A stretch of DNA of 64,000 bases from Coffea arabica (lineage: Eukaryota; Streptophyta; Magnoliopsida; Gentianales; Rubiaceae). The notes under the pieces are model-generated. The model was not told where the DNA came from and made no database searches. It was given only the letters and a program-made list of their open reading frames with translations. Shown here piece after piece: positions 1 through 11,260 of this stretch (its first letter is position 1; the number at the start of each line of letters is the position of its first letter). Where the stretch lies: NCBI RefSeq assembly GCF_036785885.1, contig NC_092330.1:3258525-3322524 (forward strand), given 5' to 3'. The translations under genes were made by a program, and so were the position numbers.

Positions 1-929
1 TTGTTGATCAGGAGTAATCCCAAAAATGTACAAGAAGTGGCAAAAATTGGATAAAATTTGACATAGTCGAACAAAAAATTCCAACAAAAATGCTTATACT
101 TACACTTTTCGAATAAACTATCAATATATACTCCCTCCTCCCCAACACTTAAATCTTACACTGAAAACAATGTAAGAAATAAAAAATAAAAAAGTAAGGA
201 AACAATAAAACTTCCTTGAACGCTGAGGGGCTGTGGACAGCTATAGGTGAGGGGCAAAAGACATGCGAACCTCGACGTTGGCTAACCAACCATCCATTTG
301 ATGAACTTGTCCACACAGGTGAGAAGTCTCATTTAGTGGTGCACCAATTCGGCAGACAAATTCCAGAGGCTACGACGCAAACGAATGCAGAGAGAGGCAA
401 CGATGCAGAATGGTGATGATGGCAGGAGCAGCAAGCGACAGCAACGTAAATGGAATTAGAAATTCTAAAGTTTTAGTCGTGCGATTGGCAGCAAAGAAAA
501 AGGAAAGGGAAGAAAGAAAGAAGGAAGAAAGAAGAGAGGATAAAAAGAAAGAAAGGAAAGAGAAAAGGAAAAAGGAAAGGAAAGAAAGAAAAAAAAATCT
601 TTTGTCATTTCTTTTTACTTCCCCTCGTTGGAACAAGAAATGAGCACATCTTATTAGTTCGTAATCTTCTGATGGTGGAGTTGGGTATTTGCGAGTTACA
701 ACATGCCCTCAAGACGTAGGCACGTCTTGTTGCTTAGTTGTTTGTCAGAATTTCTGAAATTGAAATATGAACTCTCCAGTCAATTAGACATGGGTACGCC
801 TTGTCGGGTGGAAATCTTCTAACCATTGAAACATCAAAAATGAAAATTAAACATACTAAATATGAAAAATCTAAAATAAATAAAATGAAATTAATAGATT
901 GCCTCTCAATAAGCACCTTTCTTTAATGT
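1..929. other. Left edge, degraded, no gene recognised
   Basis: I recognise no gene here. Positions about 486-600 are a purine-rich GAAA/GGAA tract that produces a spurious low-complexity reading frame. The minus strand of about 660-930 resembles the non-coding sequence found near the inner 3' part of plant gypsy elements, so this stretch probably continues the gypsy remnant to its right. No reverse transcriptase, integrase or LTR boundary could be read. Confidence 0.35.
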
Positions 930-1601
930 TTTTGACTAGATGTCACTATGTTTACTCAAGAAGGATAAAATCTTGTAATTCGTTTCAGTGATTCATCCTT
1001 TATGTATTCTTGATAACCTTCGTAAGTAGAGTGGTTTTTAACCACACGAATTACGGTCTTCCAATGACTAGTAGATAGGGCCAAATAGTTATAGTAACCT
1101 TAATTTTGCATACACTTCTCCATCACGAGCACTTATCGGTTCAAGATACTTGGCCATTACAACTCCTAATTTCTTCCTATCATGAAATTCAGAAACTTCT
1201 GATATAAGAAAATCAATGTCACTAACAGAAATCATAAAATAAGAGTTAGGAGAATGTTGGTTAAGGAATGGAGGGGGTGTCACCACATTTGGTAATTGTT
1301 CACTGGATTCGTTCACTTGAACGATTTGAGGTTGGGATTTCATTTCTTCCACTTCAACTTCTTTTTCAACTACATTTTTTATCCTTCTTCTTGAGACTCT
1401 TGCAGTTCCATATCACTTGTCAGATAATTGCACTTTCATCTTACTTAAGGTCAATAATGGTCTGTGAGAGCAATTCTTCACAATTTAGAGAAATCAATTG
1501 GCTCACTATAGATGCTAATTGTCGCATTCCATCCTCCATTCTACTGATTCTTATTTATGTCTCTTATTGAAGTCGATGTATATTAGCAGTTAGTAATTCC
1601 A
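930..1601 (-). pseudogene. Ty3-gypsy gag remnant, part 3' of the Helitron
   Basis: On the minus strand this encodes gag-like text of plant gypsy elements, for example LLTANIHRLQ followed by a segment like SLEDQM..IASTIGQL..LNSEELLSQTII, broken by several stop codons and frame changes. It directly continues the gag piece at 26663-27120 once the Helitron is removed. Downstream of gag the sequence passes within about 150 bases into text resembling the end of the internal region, with no protease, reverse transcriptase or integrase motif seen. The element therefore looks internally deleted or non-autonomous. The gag match is from memory of the family, not a search. Confidence 0.5.
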
Positions 1602-1634
1602 CTAGGAGGTGTACACCGCGCATACGCGCGGTGT
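1602..1634 (-). repeat. Helitron 3' terminal hairpin and CTAG
   Basis: ACACCGCGC (1613-1621) pairs with GCGCGGTGT (1626-1634) around a 4-nt ATAC loop. On the minus strand the stem is followed by ACACCTC and then CTAG, with T as the next flanking base. This is the standard 3' end of a Helitron, the signal for ending rolling-circle transfer. Confidence 0.85.
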
Positions 1635-1804
1635 GGATTTCTAAGATTAGTATGCCCAATGTTGCCGTGTAAAGTAATAAGAAATTGGAAATCTAAAACT
1701 GCAATGAAGAGTATATTTAAGATATAAGCGAAAAATATTACAAGTAACGAGTGTACATTGTTGATTGGAAAATGCATGATTTAAAAAACAGAATAAGCAG
1801 ATCT

Positions 1805-3843
1805 TCAGTTATTAATGTTGAGATTATTGACGTTGAGGTTGTCAATGTCATGAACTTCATCCATAGTGTAGGAAGTGATTATTTCATAAGTTGAGCGTCT
1901 CATCATTCTGAACTTTGGAGTTGAAGGCTTGACGTAGCATACAATGATTTTTCCGTGGAGAATTGTTTGGAGGTGTTGAGCCATATTTATGTTTTGGTGC
2001 CAATAAAGTAAGAAAGAAGCATAAGTTGGTGAAAAAAAGAGAGGAAAACAAGTGTTGCATAAAAAAATATTGATAATGACCTCTGATTGCAGATAGTATA
2101 GCTCAGCGGTAGAAAATTGAGCTAGCTTTTCGGTTTTAGATGCCATAGCAGTAAGATATAGAGTGCCAGTTGAATCCGTTATCCAAATTGAAATACAAGC
2201 CCTAGAATCAATAAACTAATGCACATGCGATTGGAGGTTCAGATTGATTAACATAAGCAGTGCACATTATTTTTAAGTATAAGTACCTGGGTTGGAGATC
2301 AATATTAGCTTGACAGTATTTGCAGATAATTTTCCGCTGATCTATACAGCTGTCTGGGTGATAACAGTTGGGACAAGCTATATAGGTTAATTTTTGAGGT
2401 TTACAATCAAGCTCGACGACACCTTTTATCCATGCAGTCTTTGGCTTCTATAAAATAAAAGCAATAGAAGGAGGAAATGGGACATAGTAATGAGTAAATA
2501 TAATAAAGAAGTTTAGATGCGAAATTGGACGGTAGTATAAGAATTTTACGAAGTGAAGTAGAGCGGCTATGTCATGGATGTGATTGTGATGAGGGGGAGG
2601 AAGAAGGATGCGCGGATTAGCATAACTGTGATCATGGACCATCTGTGCTAGCCGAGATGCGTTGTAATGATACCTAAAATAAGAAAGGAAAAGTTAAGCT
2701 AGCACGGAATAATTGGAATGATGTAGAGCGTCTAAAAAATTCTGACCAGTGATGCAGATCTGTTGCTTGTTGCTCAATTGGAGCTATCAAAATAGTAGTT
2801 GAATCTTGAGTTGAAAGGCTAAGATCTGGTATTTAAGCGGAAAAGAAGAAGAAAAAATCAACCATAAGAAGAACGGAAAAGTTTTTCTGCTGATAAATGT
2901 GTTGCCATTTTTTAAATAATAGATAGTAAGTATTTGGTTACAGTTTTGTGTTGTGACTTTCATTCTTATGGCAATGATGATTGGAAAATGGTTCTTAGCA
3001 GCTGCAATTGCAGGACCATTGTTTTCTTCGAAGTCATTCTTCAAAGTTAAGATGAATGGTCTCATGCTAGTAACACAGGAAGAATAAATGTTTTTGTGAA
3101 CAGCTTATTTGTATATATAAAGCATGGGATAAGAAATTGAATTAGCAGGTAAGATTATTACTCTTGATCAGCAATGACATAGTCTCGAGCAATGGACGTT
3201 GTTCCCTCAGAGGTGATAGTTTTGACAGGTAAAGCATGTAGCACAATTCCCATGACATCTAAGAAAGTTTTAAAAAATATATTGACTATGCTAGAAATTT
3301 CTTGGCAGCCGGAAAATATATTGCATGGTATGAGCGTTAACTTACTTATAAGCTGATCAGTGTCAGCAATTACGGCAAATGTAGAGAATGAATGTAGCTG
3401 GAAATGAAGAGAAAGAGAAGGCTGACCAGTCTCTGGAATTTCTTGAATTAAAGTATCTTCGGTAGCAACGAAATGGAATGGATATTCAGTGATGGTAGTA
3501 TGAGGGTTTGGAGGAGAAACAAAAGCTCCAGAGATGTAGTATTTTTTAAACGGGACAAGCAATTGTGTTCTCTGATTTAGAATGTGATGAGGAACAATCA
3601 TTTGAATTGTAGTACCCTGTGATTAGCAAGTATTAAATTGCATCAGAATTTAATTTGATGATAGGAAGGTAAAAGGAAGGCTTGGATATATATCACCTTT
3701 GTGTCAGCTAGGACAAATGTTCGATAATGTTGCTAAAGAGTTGAGTTATATTTAATATGAGTTGCTTCAATTGCCTGGACAATAACTCCCCAGTCTTTCA
3801 ACGACGGATGAATAGCAGACAAAGGCATGCTAGAAGGGTTCAT
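1805..3843 (-). pseudogene. RPA70-like ssDNA-binding protein gene (Helitron, copy 2)
   Basis: This resembles the large subunit of replication protein A, which binds single-stranded DNA through OB folds. Exon 1 (3843-3697) starts MNPSSMPLSAIHPSLKDWG, the usual N-terminal OB start. A clean intron (GTGATA...CACAG) leads to exon 2 (3616-3346), which reads on as GTTIQMIVPHHILN and LVPFKKYYISGAF. Exon 3 from 3258 has NVMGIVLHALPVKTI. Later exons carry GPAIAAAKNHFPIIIAIRMKV (about 3000), LSTQDSTTILIAP (about 2800) and a zinc ribbon with CPNC and CKYC near 2310-2370. The C-terminal OB fold TEKLAQFSTAELYYL follows near 2100. All splice phases I checked fit. Codon 37 of exon 1 is TAG (3733-3735), so the gene is probably dead unless that region is removed by splicing or translation begins downstream. 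Confidence 0.7.
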
Positions 3844-4629
3844 TTTTGGGGTATGCTGCAAGAGAATGTAAATTGAAGAGAGGAGTGAGCGTGCTCGATA
3901 TTTGAAGAAGAAATTAAATGTAATTTATTGGTAGCAGGTCATGAATATCTAGTAGAGAAATGGTAAATGATTTGAGGCGTGGTAGGTAATGAAAATGTGA
4001 GTAATAAGATGATTGAGCTGTTGAAAAGAGAACAAGTAAGCAGATTGTTAGGCGTCAAGCTGGAAAGCCATCACTGTAATGTATGTACTAAAGAAACATT
4101 TGTTAGGGTAGTGGTATTTTGTCTGTTATTATTTCAGAACCTTTGATTTAAAGCGAGCAAGTTTTTATTAGTGCATAAGGTGAACGAATAATTTAGAGAC
4201 CTGCAAAGTAAGATGGCTGTGGTCGGTAATGCCAAATCATATGGAAAGGAACAATAAGTAGGGGCCGTAACTGTATATATGAAGTGCAGGATTTGTGATA
4301 TTTGTCATAGTGAATTAGTAAATACCATAATTTAAATTAATTAAAAGAAGGGAATCTATTTCAATGCATGAAATTGTATTGCAACATAGAAATAGATATT
4401 GCAAATTTAATGCATAGTAAAGGAATATTGTAGGTAGAAAAGAAAAGCTTGGCTGATCAGTGTTAGGTCATGCGTGATGTTTGGTTCAGATAGTTCATTG
4501 CATTGTCAGGAATCTGATAACTTTTTGCAGCAGTGGAATATATTCCTTGGCAGAATAATTTTTTGGATATGCATGCTAGTCAAAGGCAGAGCAGTTTTGT
4601 TGTGGAGAAGTACGCTAACAATAAGTTGA

Positions 4630-5732
4630 TTATGTATTTAATTGAGCATTACATATGTAAGTGGATATTCGTCCACCATAAAAATACAGCGAAAATATAT
4701 TGTTCCAAGGGAAAATCCTCTCAACTCCATTACTATCAAAGATTACAACAGCAAAACTTGTCTCTGATTCTGGAACGAAGACAAGGGTGTTATTATGATG
4801 TAGATGATGGTCCAGTACAAAGTTTCTCCAATTTTGTTTGAGCCGGTTGCCTTTTATTCCAACTTCAGTGATCTTGTGGCCAGTTTTTAGAACTATGGTT
4901 GGAGTTCTCTCACTATTTAGAAAGTGATCAACAAACCGAGGGAGTTTCTAGAAATAAGAGAATGTAAGTAAGTTTATAAAGAAGGGTAAATTATTCTGCA
5001 GGATGAAACTTGCTTTCAAATGTTGGGCAGAAAAGATCATTACTAAGGAACTTGGATATGCTGAGTCAAACGGTTGATAAAAGCAGATTGAATTGGACAA
5101 ATCTTGAGAGAAAGCTGGGCTCAGTGATGAGCAAACAATTTGTTGATGCAGCGATAAAAAGGTAGGATCTGGTAAGACGAAAGGATGATAGTGTAAGATA
5201 TACTAAGTGGTACATATAGAATTTTAAGTTACTAAGGTAAATATAATATGTGAACGTATACTGCTTTGCTGATGCAAAAGATTTGGTAGGGAAACTGTCC
5301 ATCGGAGATAAACTTGTTTTTTCAGCTCATATAAATGAATAATATCAAAAATTAGATCTCCAGCATGTCGAAGCAACAACATATCATGTTCTTTGGTAAT
5401 GTTCTGGTGATAATAGTCCAGCCACCCTTCTTCAAAGCAGTCATTTCTAACCGAGATGGTCCATCTGTGCAATCCATGTCTGAACGTGATCGTATTGTCA
5501 TCATGTTGCCTGAGCAATATTTGAAATGCAAGAGGAAAAAGCTGTATGTTGCATAAAAAGGGACCTCATGTTTAAACACAAATTGAAGAATAGACCATAA
5601 CAAAGCTTTTGCATTGCAGACGAATATTATTACCTGTCCTCTGTTCTTGCATCTGATAAGAAAGCAATATGTTTGTCGAGCATTGCTTGTGATATGAGAC
5701 CAATCCATAGAAAAAATAGATGTTTCGGCCAT
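4630..5732 (-). CDS. Two-B3-domain protein gene inside the Helitron
   Basis: Three exons join in frame to 214 codons: 5732-5634, 5541-5314 and 4947-4630, with GT...AG introns of 92 and 366 bases, all in phase 0. Exon 2 is a B3-like domain: LFPLAFQILLRQH, then W in HRWTISV, then EEGWLDYYHQN, then EHDMLLLRHAG. Exon 3 is a second one: KLPRFVDHFL, QNWRNFVLDHHL, TLVFVPESE, FAVVIFD. B3 domains are plant-specific DNA-binding folds (ARF, LAV, RAV, REM families); paired small B3 domains are REM-like. It lies on the Helitron's coding strand between the two RPA-like genes. No stop or frameshift was found, unlike its neighbours. The second donor (GTTTAT) is weak, so that junction is the least certain. 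It could be a captured host gene or a long-standing Helitron component. Confidence 0.7.
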
Positions 5733-5902
5733 AAAGGCTCTATTATTTAGGAAGCAAAAGTGATAAATGTATGACTGATTGCAGTTGGTGAATGTAGTTG
5801 TATAAGTTTTAGCTATGAATGCATAATAAAAGATATTAGTAGGAAAAACCTGTTGGTGAAGTCAGGGACAAATCTGCTCTTTGATGTGTTAAGCTAAGAA
5901 AG

Positions 5903-5907
5903 CAAAT
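5903..5907 (+). repeat. Target site duplication CAAAT, copia-1 left
   Basis: CAAAT directly precedes the 5' LTR and recurs at 11256-11260 directly after the 3' LTR, which fixes the ends of copia-1 exactly. Confidence 0.95.
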
Positions 5908-6426
5908 TGTTGACTTTTCAACGCCCACCACGGTTGAATTGGTGGCAAAATTTTGCATCCCACATCGACAAAGGCTTAAGGAAAGCCTTCTCTGGTTTCC
6001 TATAAATAAGGGAGTCTATTGAAGGATCAACTCGCACCACTCAAGAGAGTTATATAGGCTATTAGCTTCTTGAGTCATCTAGCCCATTTAGTCAAATATT
6101 TTAGGCTCTCTTGTTTTGAGTTTAGGAATATTTTCTAAACTCTTTTGTAAGTGCCTATTGGCCTAGGAACCACTTTCCTACGGCTTTTGTATTTCTTCTT
6201 TATAGTAGAAATATTGCTCCTCCCTCGCCCGTGGACGTAGGTCAATTTGACCGAACCACGTAAATCTTTTGTGTCTTTTATTTGCTTTGTTATCCGTCTT
6301 TATATGGTCGGTTTTACCGCCTAATTATTATATGGCTGGTATCTACCGCCTATCTATTATATGGTCGGTTATACCGCCTAATTTGTGCTAACTTGAGTTT
6401 GTCTATTTCCTGGCCCGGTCCTAACA
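5908..6426 (+). repeat. 5' LTR of copia-1 (519 bp)
   Basis: It begins TGTTGAC and ends CCTAACA. A TATAAATAAG box at 6001-6010 is the likely promoter of the element RNA. The LTR holds three tandem copies of a 28-29 bp unit, TATATGG...ACCGCCTA, at about 6300-6385. Compared with the 3' LTR it has four differences, all transitions, in 519 bases. Confidence 0.95.
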
Positions 6427-6429
6427 AAC

Positions 6430-6442
6430 TGGTATCAGAGTT
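6430..6442 (+). other. Primer binding site, copia-1
   Basis: TGGTATCAGAG lies 3 bases after the 5' LTR and matches the complement of the 3' end of plant initiator methionine tRNA, the usual primer for copia minus-strand synthesis. Confidence 0.9.
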
Positions 6443-6465
6443 GGTTGTTATATTTTGCAAGACAG

Positions 6466-6633
6466 GTTCATCTGGTGGGGCCCGTTCATCTGGTGGGGTC
6501 CGTCCATCCTGTGGGGCCCACTCATCCTGTGGGGTCCGTTTATCCATGGGGCCCGCTCACCTTGTGGGGTTCGTTCATCCCCGTGGGGCCCGCTTATCTC
6601 GTGGGGCCCGCTCACCCTGTGGGGCCCGCTCAT
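6466..6633 (+). repeat. GC-rich minisatellite in the copia-1 leader
   Basis: About nine copies of a 17-19 bp unit, roughly CGTTCATCTGTGGGGCC with changes in each copy, lie between the primer site and gag. Every unit keeps GTGGGG or ATGGGG followed by CC, TC or TT. It creates short repeat-coded frames on both strands that I do not regard as genes. The related copia-2 has only about 20 bases between its primer site and the start of gag homology, so this array is specific to this copy or family. Confidence 0.9.
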
Positions 6634-6699
6634 GAGACTTGCATATTTGTTTGGCCAGTTTTTTGAGACAAATTTCAAGTTACAGATTTTGTGGCAACA

Positions 6700-9600
6700 A
6701 TGACGATAACAAAGACGGTTGTCGAGAAATTCGACAGGAATGTCAACTTCGGAATGTGGCAGCTCAAGATGGAGGCCATTCTTGTTCAAGACGGAGTTGA
6801 CTTGGAAATTCAAGGAATTGAGAAAAAGCCAGAAGATGTGACAGATGCAAATTTTGCTGAGATGGATAAGAAGGCAAGATCCAGTATTATCCTAAATCTC
6901 TCCGATGAGGTTTTGCGTGAGGTAGCAACGGAGACTTCGGCCAAGGCTATGTGGGATAAATTGAAAGCCTTGTATATGAAGAAGACAGTCGAGAATCGAC
7001 TATATTTGAAGCAGAGTTTGTATATGCTTCGGATGTCTGAAGGTACATCTATACTCTCCCATCTTGATAAATTTGATTCCATTATTATGGATTTGGAGAA
7101 TATAGATTCGAAAATTGATGATGAAGATCAGGCTCTATTACTTTTGTGTTCCCTTCCCCAGTCTTTTAAGCATTTCCGTGATACTATGATATATGGAAAG
7201 GAAACAATTTCGTATCGAGAAATTAAATCTGCATTAAAATCTAAAGAGCAGATAGATAGGGATATTACTGGGGAAACTAGTGGGAGTCAAGCTGATGGCT
7301 TGTTTGTTCGGGGTAGATTTGAAAAGAGAAACACAGAAAATAGAAGTAGATCCAAGTCCAGACATAAAAATGTGGTGTGCAATTATTGTAAAAAGAAGGG
7401 TCATGTTATCTCTGATTGTTTTAAATTGAAAAATAAAGAAAAGCAAAAGGGGAAATTTGTTGAGAGAAATACTGAATCCGCTGAAGCTAGTATAGCAGCT
7501 GATGAGAATGATGGAACCATTTTCTGTGCAACGGAAAATAATTTTAGGTCTAACAATGAGTGGATTTTAGATTCGGGTTGTTCATATCATATGTGTCCCA
7601 ATAAGGACTGGTTTTCAACATATGAATCAACTGAAGGTGGAGTTGTCTTAATGGGCAACAACGCTGTTTGTAAAGTTGTTGGCAAAGGCACAATCCGGAT
7701 TAAAATGTACGATGGTATTGTGAGGACGCTCACAAATGTTAGACATGTTCCAGATTTGAAGAAAAATCTCATCTTTTTGGGCACTCTTGAGTCTATCGGG
7801 TGCAGGTATTCAGGTGGAGATGGAGTTCTCAAAATCACTCGAGGAGCTCTTGTTGTTATGAAGGCACACAGATCTGGTACGTTGTATATTTTGCAGGGAT
7901 CTACTGTTACAGGTGCTGCTGCTGTTTCAACATCATCTTTGTCAGATACAGACATCACCAAATTATGGCATATGCGTTTGGGGCACATGAGTGAAAAAGG
8001 CTTGGGCATACTAAGCAAAAGAGGACTTCTGTGTGGACAAAGTACCGGTCCATTGGAATTCTGTGAACATTGTATTTTTGGGAAGCAGAAAAGAGTCAGC
8101 TTCAGTTCACCAGCAATTCACAAGACAAAAGGTACTCTTAATTACATTCATTCAGATCTATGGGGTCCTTCTCGTGCTCCTTCTAAAGGTGGTGCCAGGT
8201 ACATGTTGACTTTCATTGATGATTACTCAAGGAAAGTTTGGGTCTATTTTCTTAAGCATAAAAATGATGTTTTCCTAACTTTCAAGCAATGGAAAGTTTT
8301 GATTGAGAAACAAGCAGGAAAACATGTTAAGCGGTTGAGAACAGATAATGGCATGGAATTTTGTGGAGGTGAATTTAATGAATTTTGTAAGAATGAAGGA
8401 ATTGTTCGGCATCACACCGTCAGGATGACGCCTCAACAAAATGGTGTGGCTGAACGTATGAACAGAACGCTTTTGGAGAGAGCAAGATGTATGATCTCCA
8501 ATGCAGGGTTGACAAACGACTTTTGGGCAGAGGCGATCAATATGGCCTGTTATATTGTCAACCGTTCTCCTTCTGCATCTCTTGATTTCAAAACTCCTGA
8601 GAAAGTTTGGTCAGGTACTCCTGCTGATTACTCCAATTTAAAAGTTTTTGGGTGTCCAGCATACATGCACGTGAATGATGGAAAATTGGAGCCTAGGGCT
8701 AAAAAGTACATTTTTCTTGGGTATGCTTCTGGGGTGAAAGGATACAGATTATGGTGTTCTGATCCCAAATCTCCAAAATTTGTAATCAGTAGAGATGTTA
8801 CTTTTGATGAATTGTTTATGTTATCTTCCAAGAAGGAGTCTTCTAGTCCTTGTACTACTGATAGTACACAGAAGCAGGTGGAGCTTGATATTGGCAGTTC
8901 TGGTCCTTCTCAGTCCAAATCTTCTATTCAACAAATGCCAGTAGATACACCTGAATCTACTGTTGAAGATAGTTTAGAAGAAGAGGAGTATTCCATAGCC
9001 AGAGATAGAGCAAGGAGAGATATTCGACCACCACAAAGATATGCAAATTTAGTTGCATATGCTTTGTCTGTTGCAGAAGAAACTGATGCAGTTGGTGAAC
9101 CTTCCACCTATTCAGAAGCAGTTTCTTGTGATGATTCTGCAAAGTGGTTGATTGCGATGAATGAAGAAATTGAATCTCTTCATCAGAATGAAACTTGGGT
9201 TCTTGTAAAGCCGCCGTCAGCTAAGAAAATTGTTGGTTGCAAGTGGGTCTTCAAGAAAAAGGAAGGTATTCCAGGGGTTGAAGATGCAAGATATAAAGCA
9301 CGATTGGTTGCAAAGGGCTATAGTCAGGTACAAGGTGTTGATTTTAATGATATATTCTCACATGTTGTTAAATATAGCTCTATTCGTGTTTTGCTTGCTT
9401 TAGTTGCCATGTATAATTTGGAGTTAGAACAGCTCGACGTTAAGACAGCTTTCTTACATGGCGAACTTGAAGAACAAATTTATAAGAGACAACCCCAGGG
9501 TTTTGAAATTGAAGGTAAGGAAGACCATGTTTGCTTATTAAAGAAATCCTTATATGGATTGAAGCAGTCTCCAAGACAATGGTATAAGAGGTTTGATTCC

Positions 9601-10662
9601 TTTATGTTGGGTCATGGTTATTTGAGGAGCATGTATGATAGTTGTGTTTACTTCCGGAAGTTAAATGATGGTTCTTTCATTTATTTGCTGCTTTATGTTG
9701 ATGACATGCTCATTGCTGCCAAGAATTTGTCAGAAATTCACACATTGAAACTGCAGTTAAATAGTGAATTTGAAATGAAAGATTTAGGAGCAGCTAAGAA
9801 AATTCTTGGCATGGATATCAATCGATATCGAGGAGTAGGGAAGTTGTTCTTGACCCAGAAAAATTACCTTGAAAAGGTCTTGGAGCGTTTTGGCATGAAA
9901 GATGCTAAATCAGTATCTACTCCTCTTGCTAGCCATTTTCGGCTATCTGCTGGTCAATCACCAAAATCAGATGAAGAGGAAGATTATATGGCACGGGTTC
10001 CTTATTCCAGTGCAGTCGGCAGTATTATGTATGCAATGGTTTGTACTCGTGCAGATATTGCACAAGCAGTCAGTGTTGTTAGCAGATATATGTCTTGCCC
10101 TGGTAAAACACATTGGCAGGCTGTGAAGTGGATTCTCAGATACTTGCGAGGTACTTCAAATGTATGTTTGGAGTTTGGAAGAAATAATAACACTTTGGTT
10201 GGTTTTGTAGACTCAGACTACGCTGGGGATCTTGACAGGAGAAGATCACTTTCAGGCTATGTATTTTGCATTGGCAGTTGTGCTGTTAGTTGGAAAGCTA
10301 CTCTACAACCTGTCGTAGCTTTGTCTACTACTGAAGCAGAATATATGGCTGTGACCGAGGCAATCAAAGAAGCCTTGTGGTTGAAGAGTTTATTTAGCGA
10401 GCTAAGTCTATATCAAGGTGTTACTGATATTCACTGTGATAGTCAAAGTGCCATACACTTGACTAAAGATCAGATGTATCATGAGAGGACGAAACACATT
10501 GATGTGAAGTATCACTTCATTCGGGATATCATTGCTGAGGGAAAGGTCCTTATTCAAAATCAATACCAAGGACAATCCAGCCGATATGTTTACGAAACCT
10601 CTTCCAGTTTACAAGTTCAAGCAGTGTTTGGACTTGATTGGTATTCGTTGTTGGTGATTTAA
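6700..10662 (+). CDS. copia gag-pol polyprotein (copia-1)
   Basis: A single frame of about 1320 residues from the first in-frame ATG; the frame is closed by TGA at 6664 upstream. Domains in order: gag (1-220); zinc knuckle [14 protein letters not shown] (about 227-240); aspartic protease with intact LDSGCSYHM (about 289); integrase with an HHCC zinc region (about 424-460) and catalytic D, D, E near 486, 549 and 585; reverse transcriptase with YVDDM (about 999); RNase H with VDSDYAG, TEAEYM and CDSQSAIH (about 1170-1250). All catalytic residues I could check are present. The last 35 or so residues are out of frame: NPADM and the following conserved tail are found in another frame after about 10557, the mark of a small indel. 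The protein would process itself into capsid, protease, integrase and RT-RNase H for cytoplasmic replication. Confidence 0.93.
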   Translation: MTITKTVVEKFDRNVNFGMWQLKMEAILVQDGVDLEIQGIEKKPEDVTDANFAEMDKKARSSIILNLSDEVLREVATETSAKAMWDKLKALYMKKTVENRLYLKQSLYMLRMSEGTSILSHLDKFDSIIMDLENIDSKIDDEDQALLLLCSLPQSFKHFRDTMIYGKETISYREIKSALKSKEQIDRDITGETSGSQADGLFVRGRFEKRNTENRSRSKSRHKNVVCNYCKKKGHVISDCFKLKNKEKQKGKFVERNTESAEASIAADENDGTIFCATENNFRSNNEWILDSGCSYHMCPNKDWFSTYESTEGGVVLMGNNAVCKVVGKGTIRIKMYDGIVRTLTNVRHVPDLKKNLIFLGTLESIGCRYSGGDGVLKITRGALVVMKAHRSGTLYILQGSTVTGAAAVSTSSLSDTDITKLWHMRLGHMSEKGLGILSKRGLLCGQSTGPLEFCEHCIFGKQKRVSFSSPAIHKTKGTLNYIHSDLWGPSRAPSKGGARYMLTFIDDYSRKVWVYFLKHKNDVFLTFKQWKVLIEKQAGKHVKRLRTDNGMEFCGGEFNEFCKNEGIVRHHTVRMTPQQNGVAERMNRTLLERARCMISNAGLTNDFWAEAINMACYIVNRSPSASLDFKTPEKVWSGTPADYSNLKVFGCPAYMHVNDGKLEPRAKKYIFLGYASGVKGYRLWCSDPKSPKFVISRDVTFDELFMLSSKKESSSPCTTDSTQKQVELDIGSSGPSQSKSSIQQMPVDTPESTVEDSLEEEEYSIARDRARRDIRPPQRYANLVAYALSVAEETDAVGEPSTYSEAVSCDDSAKWLIAMNEEIESLHQNETWVLVKPPSAKKIVGCKWVFKKKEGIPGVEDARYKARLVAKGYSQVQGVDFNDIFSHVVKYSSIRVLLALVAMYNLELEQLDVKTAFLHGELEEQIYKRQPQGFEIEGKEDHVCLLKKSLYGLKQSPRQWYKRFDSFMLGHGYLRSMYDSCVYFRKLNDGSFIYLLLYVDDMLIAAKNLSEIHTLKLQLNSEFEMKDLGAAKKILGMDINRYRGVGKLFLTQKNYLEKVLERFGMKDAKSVSTPLASHFRLSAGQSPKSDEEEDYMARVPYSSAVGSIMYAMVCTRADIAQAVSVVSRYMSCPGKTHWQAVKWILRYLRGTSNVCLEFGRNNNTLVGFVDSDYAGDLDRRRSLSGYVFCIGSCAVSWKATLQPVVALSTTEAEYMAVTEAIKEALWLKSLFSELSLYQGVTDIHCDSQSAIHLTKDQMYHERTKHIDVKYHFIRDIIAEGKVLIQNQYQGQSSRYVYETSSSLQVQAVFGLDWYSLLVI

Positions 10663-10720
10663 GCCTATTGAGGCTTATGTGGAGAAGGTGGAGCAGTTTT
10701 TTTAATGGGATCCAAAATTA

Positions 10721-10736
10721 TGCCAAGGTGGAGATT
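10721..10736 (+). other. Polypurine tract, copia-1
   Basis: AAGGTGGAGATT immediately precedes the 3' LTR, the expected plus-strand primer. The same motif occurs next to the 3' LTR of copia-2. Confidence 0.85.
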
Positions 10737-11255
10737 TGTTGACTTTTCAACGCCCACCACGGTTGAATTGGTGGCAAAATTTTGCATCCCACATCGACAA
10801 AGGCTTGAGGAAAGCCTTCTCTGGTTTCCTATAAATAAGGGAGTCTATTGAAGGATCAACTCGCACCACTCAAGAGAGTTATATGAGCTATTAGCTTCTT
10901 GAGTCATCTAACCCATTTAGTCAAATATTTTAGGCTCTCTTGTTTTGAGTTTAGGAATATTTTCTAAACTCTTTTGTAAGTGCCTATTGGCCTAGGAACC
11001 ACTTTCCTACGGCTTTTGTATTTCTTCTTTATAGTAGAAATATTGCTCCTCCCTCGCCCGTGGACGTAGGTCAATTTGACCGAACCACGTAAATCTTTTG
11101 TGTCTTTTATTTGCTTTGTTATCCGTCTTTATATGGTCGGTTTTACCGCCTAATTATTATATGGCTGGTATCTACCGCCTATCTATTATATGGTCGGTTA
11201 TACCGCCTAATTTGTGCTAACTTGAGTTTGTCTATTTCCTGGCCCGGTCCTAACA
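10737..11255 (+). repeat. 3' LTR of copia-1 (519 bp)
   Basis: Same length and ends as the 5' LTR. It differs from it by four transitions: one in the GGCTTAAGG segment, two in ATATAGGC and one in TCTAGCCC. CAAAT follows at 11256-11260. Confidence 0.95.
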
Positions 11256-11260
11256 CAAAT

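Larger units (their letters stand above)
5908..11255 (+). mobile_element. Ty1-copia LTR retrotransposon, young (copia-1)
   Basis: It is complete in structure: identical-length 519-bp LTRs that are about 99.2% identical, a 5-bp TSD (CAAAT), an initiator-Met tRNA primer site, a long gag-pol frame and a polypurine tract. It sits inside the Helitron between the B3 gene and the first RPA-like gene, on the opposite strand. Four LTR differences imply a recent insertion, well under a million years at usual plant substitution rates. The polyprotein tail is frameshifted, so it is nearly but perhaps not fully intact. Confidence 0.95.

Noticed and set aside
370..643. Lys/Glu-rich and Phe/Ser-rich frames on both strands
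   Set aside because: They come from a purine-rich low-complexity tract; no domain or splice signals.
4533..4841. Plus-strand frame of 102 codons
   Set aside because: It is the shadow of B3 exon 3 on the minus strand, which has clear domain text.
6691..6699. GTG upstream of the copia-1 ATG as a possible start
   Set aside because: Plant genes start at ATG; the frame is closed at 6664 and the first ATG is at 6700.
6282..6813. Several Gly/Pro/Trp-repeat frames on both strands before the copia-1 gag
   Set aside because: All are coded by the 17-19 base minisatellite in the untranslated leader.
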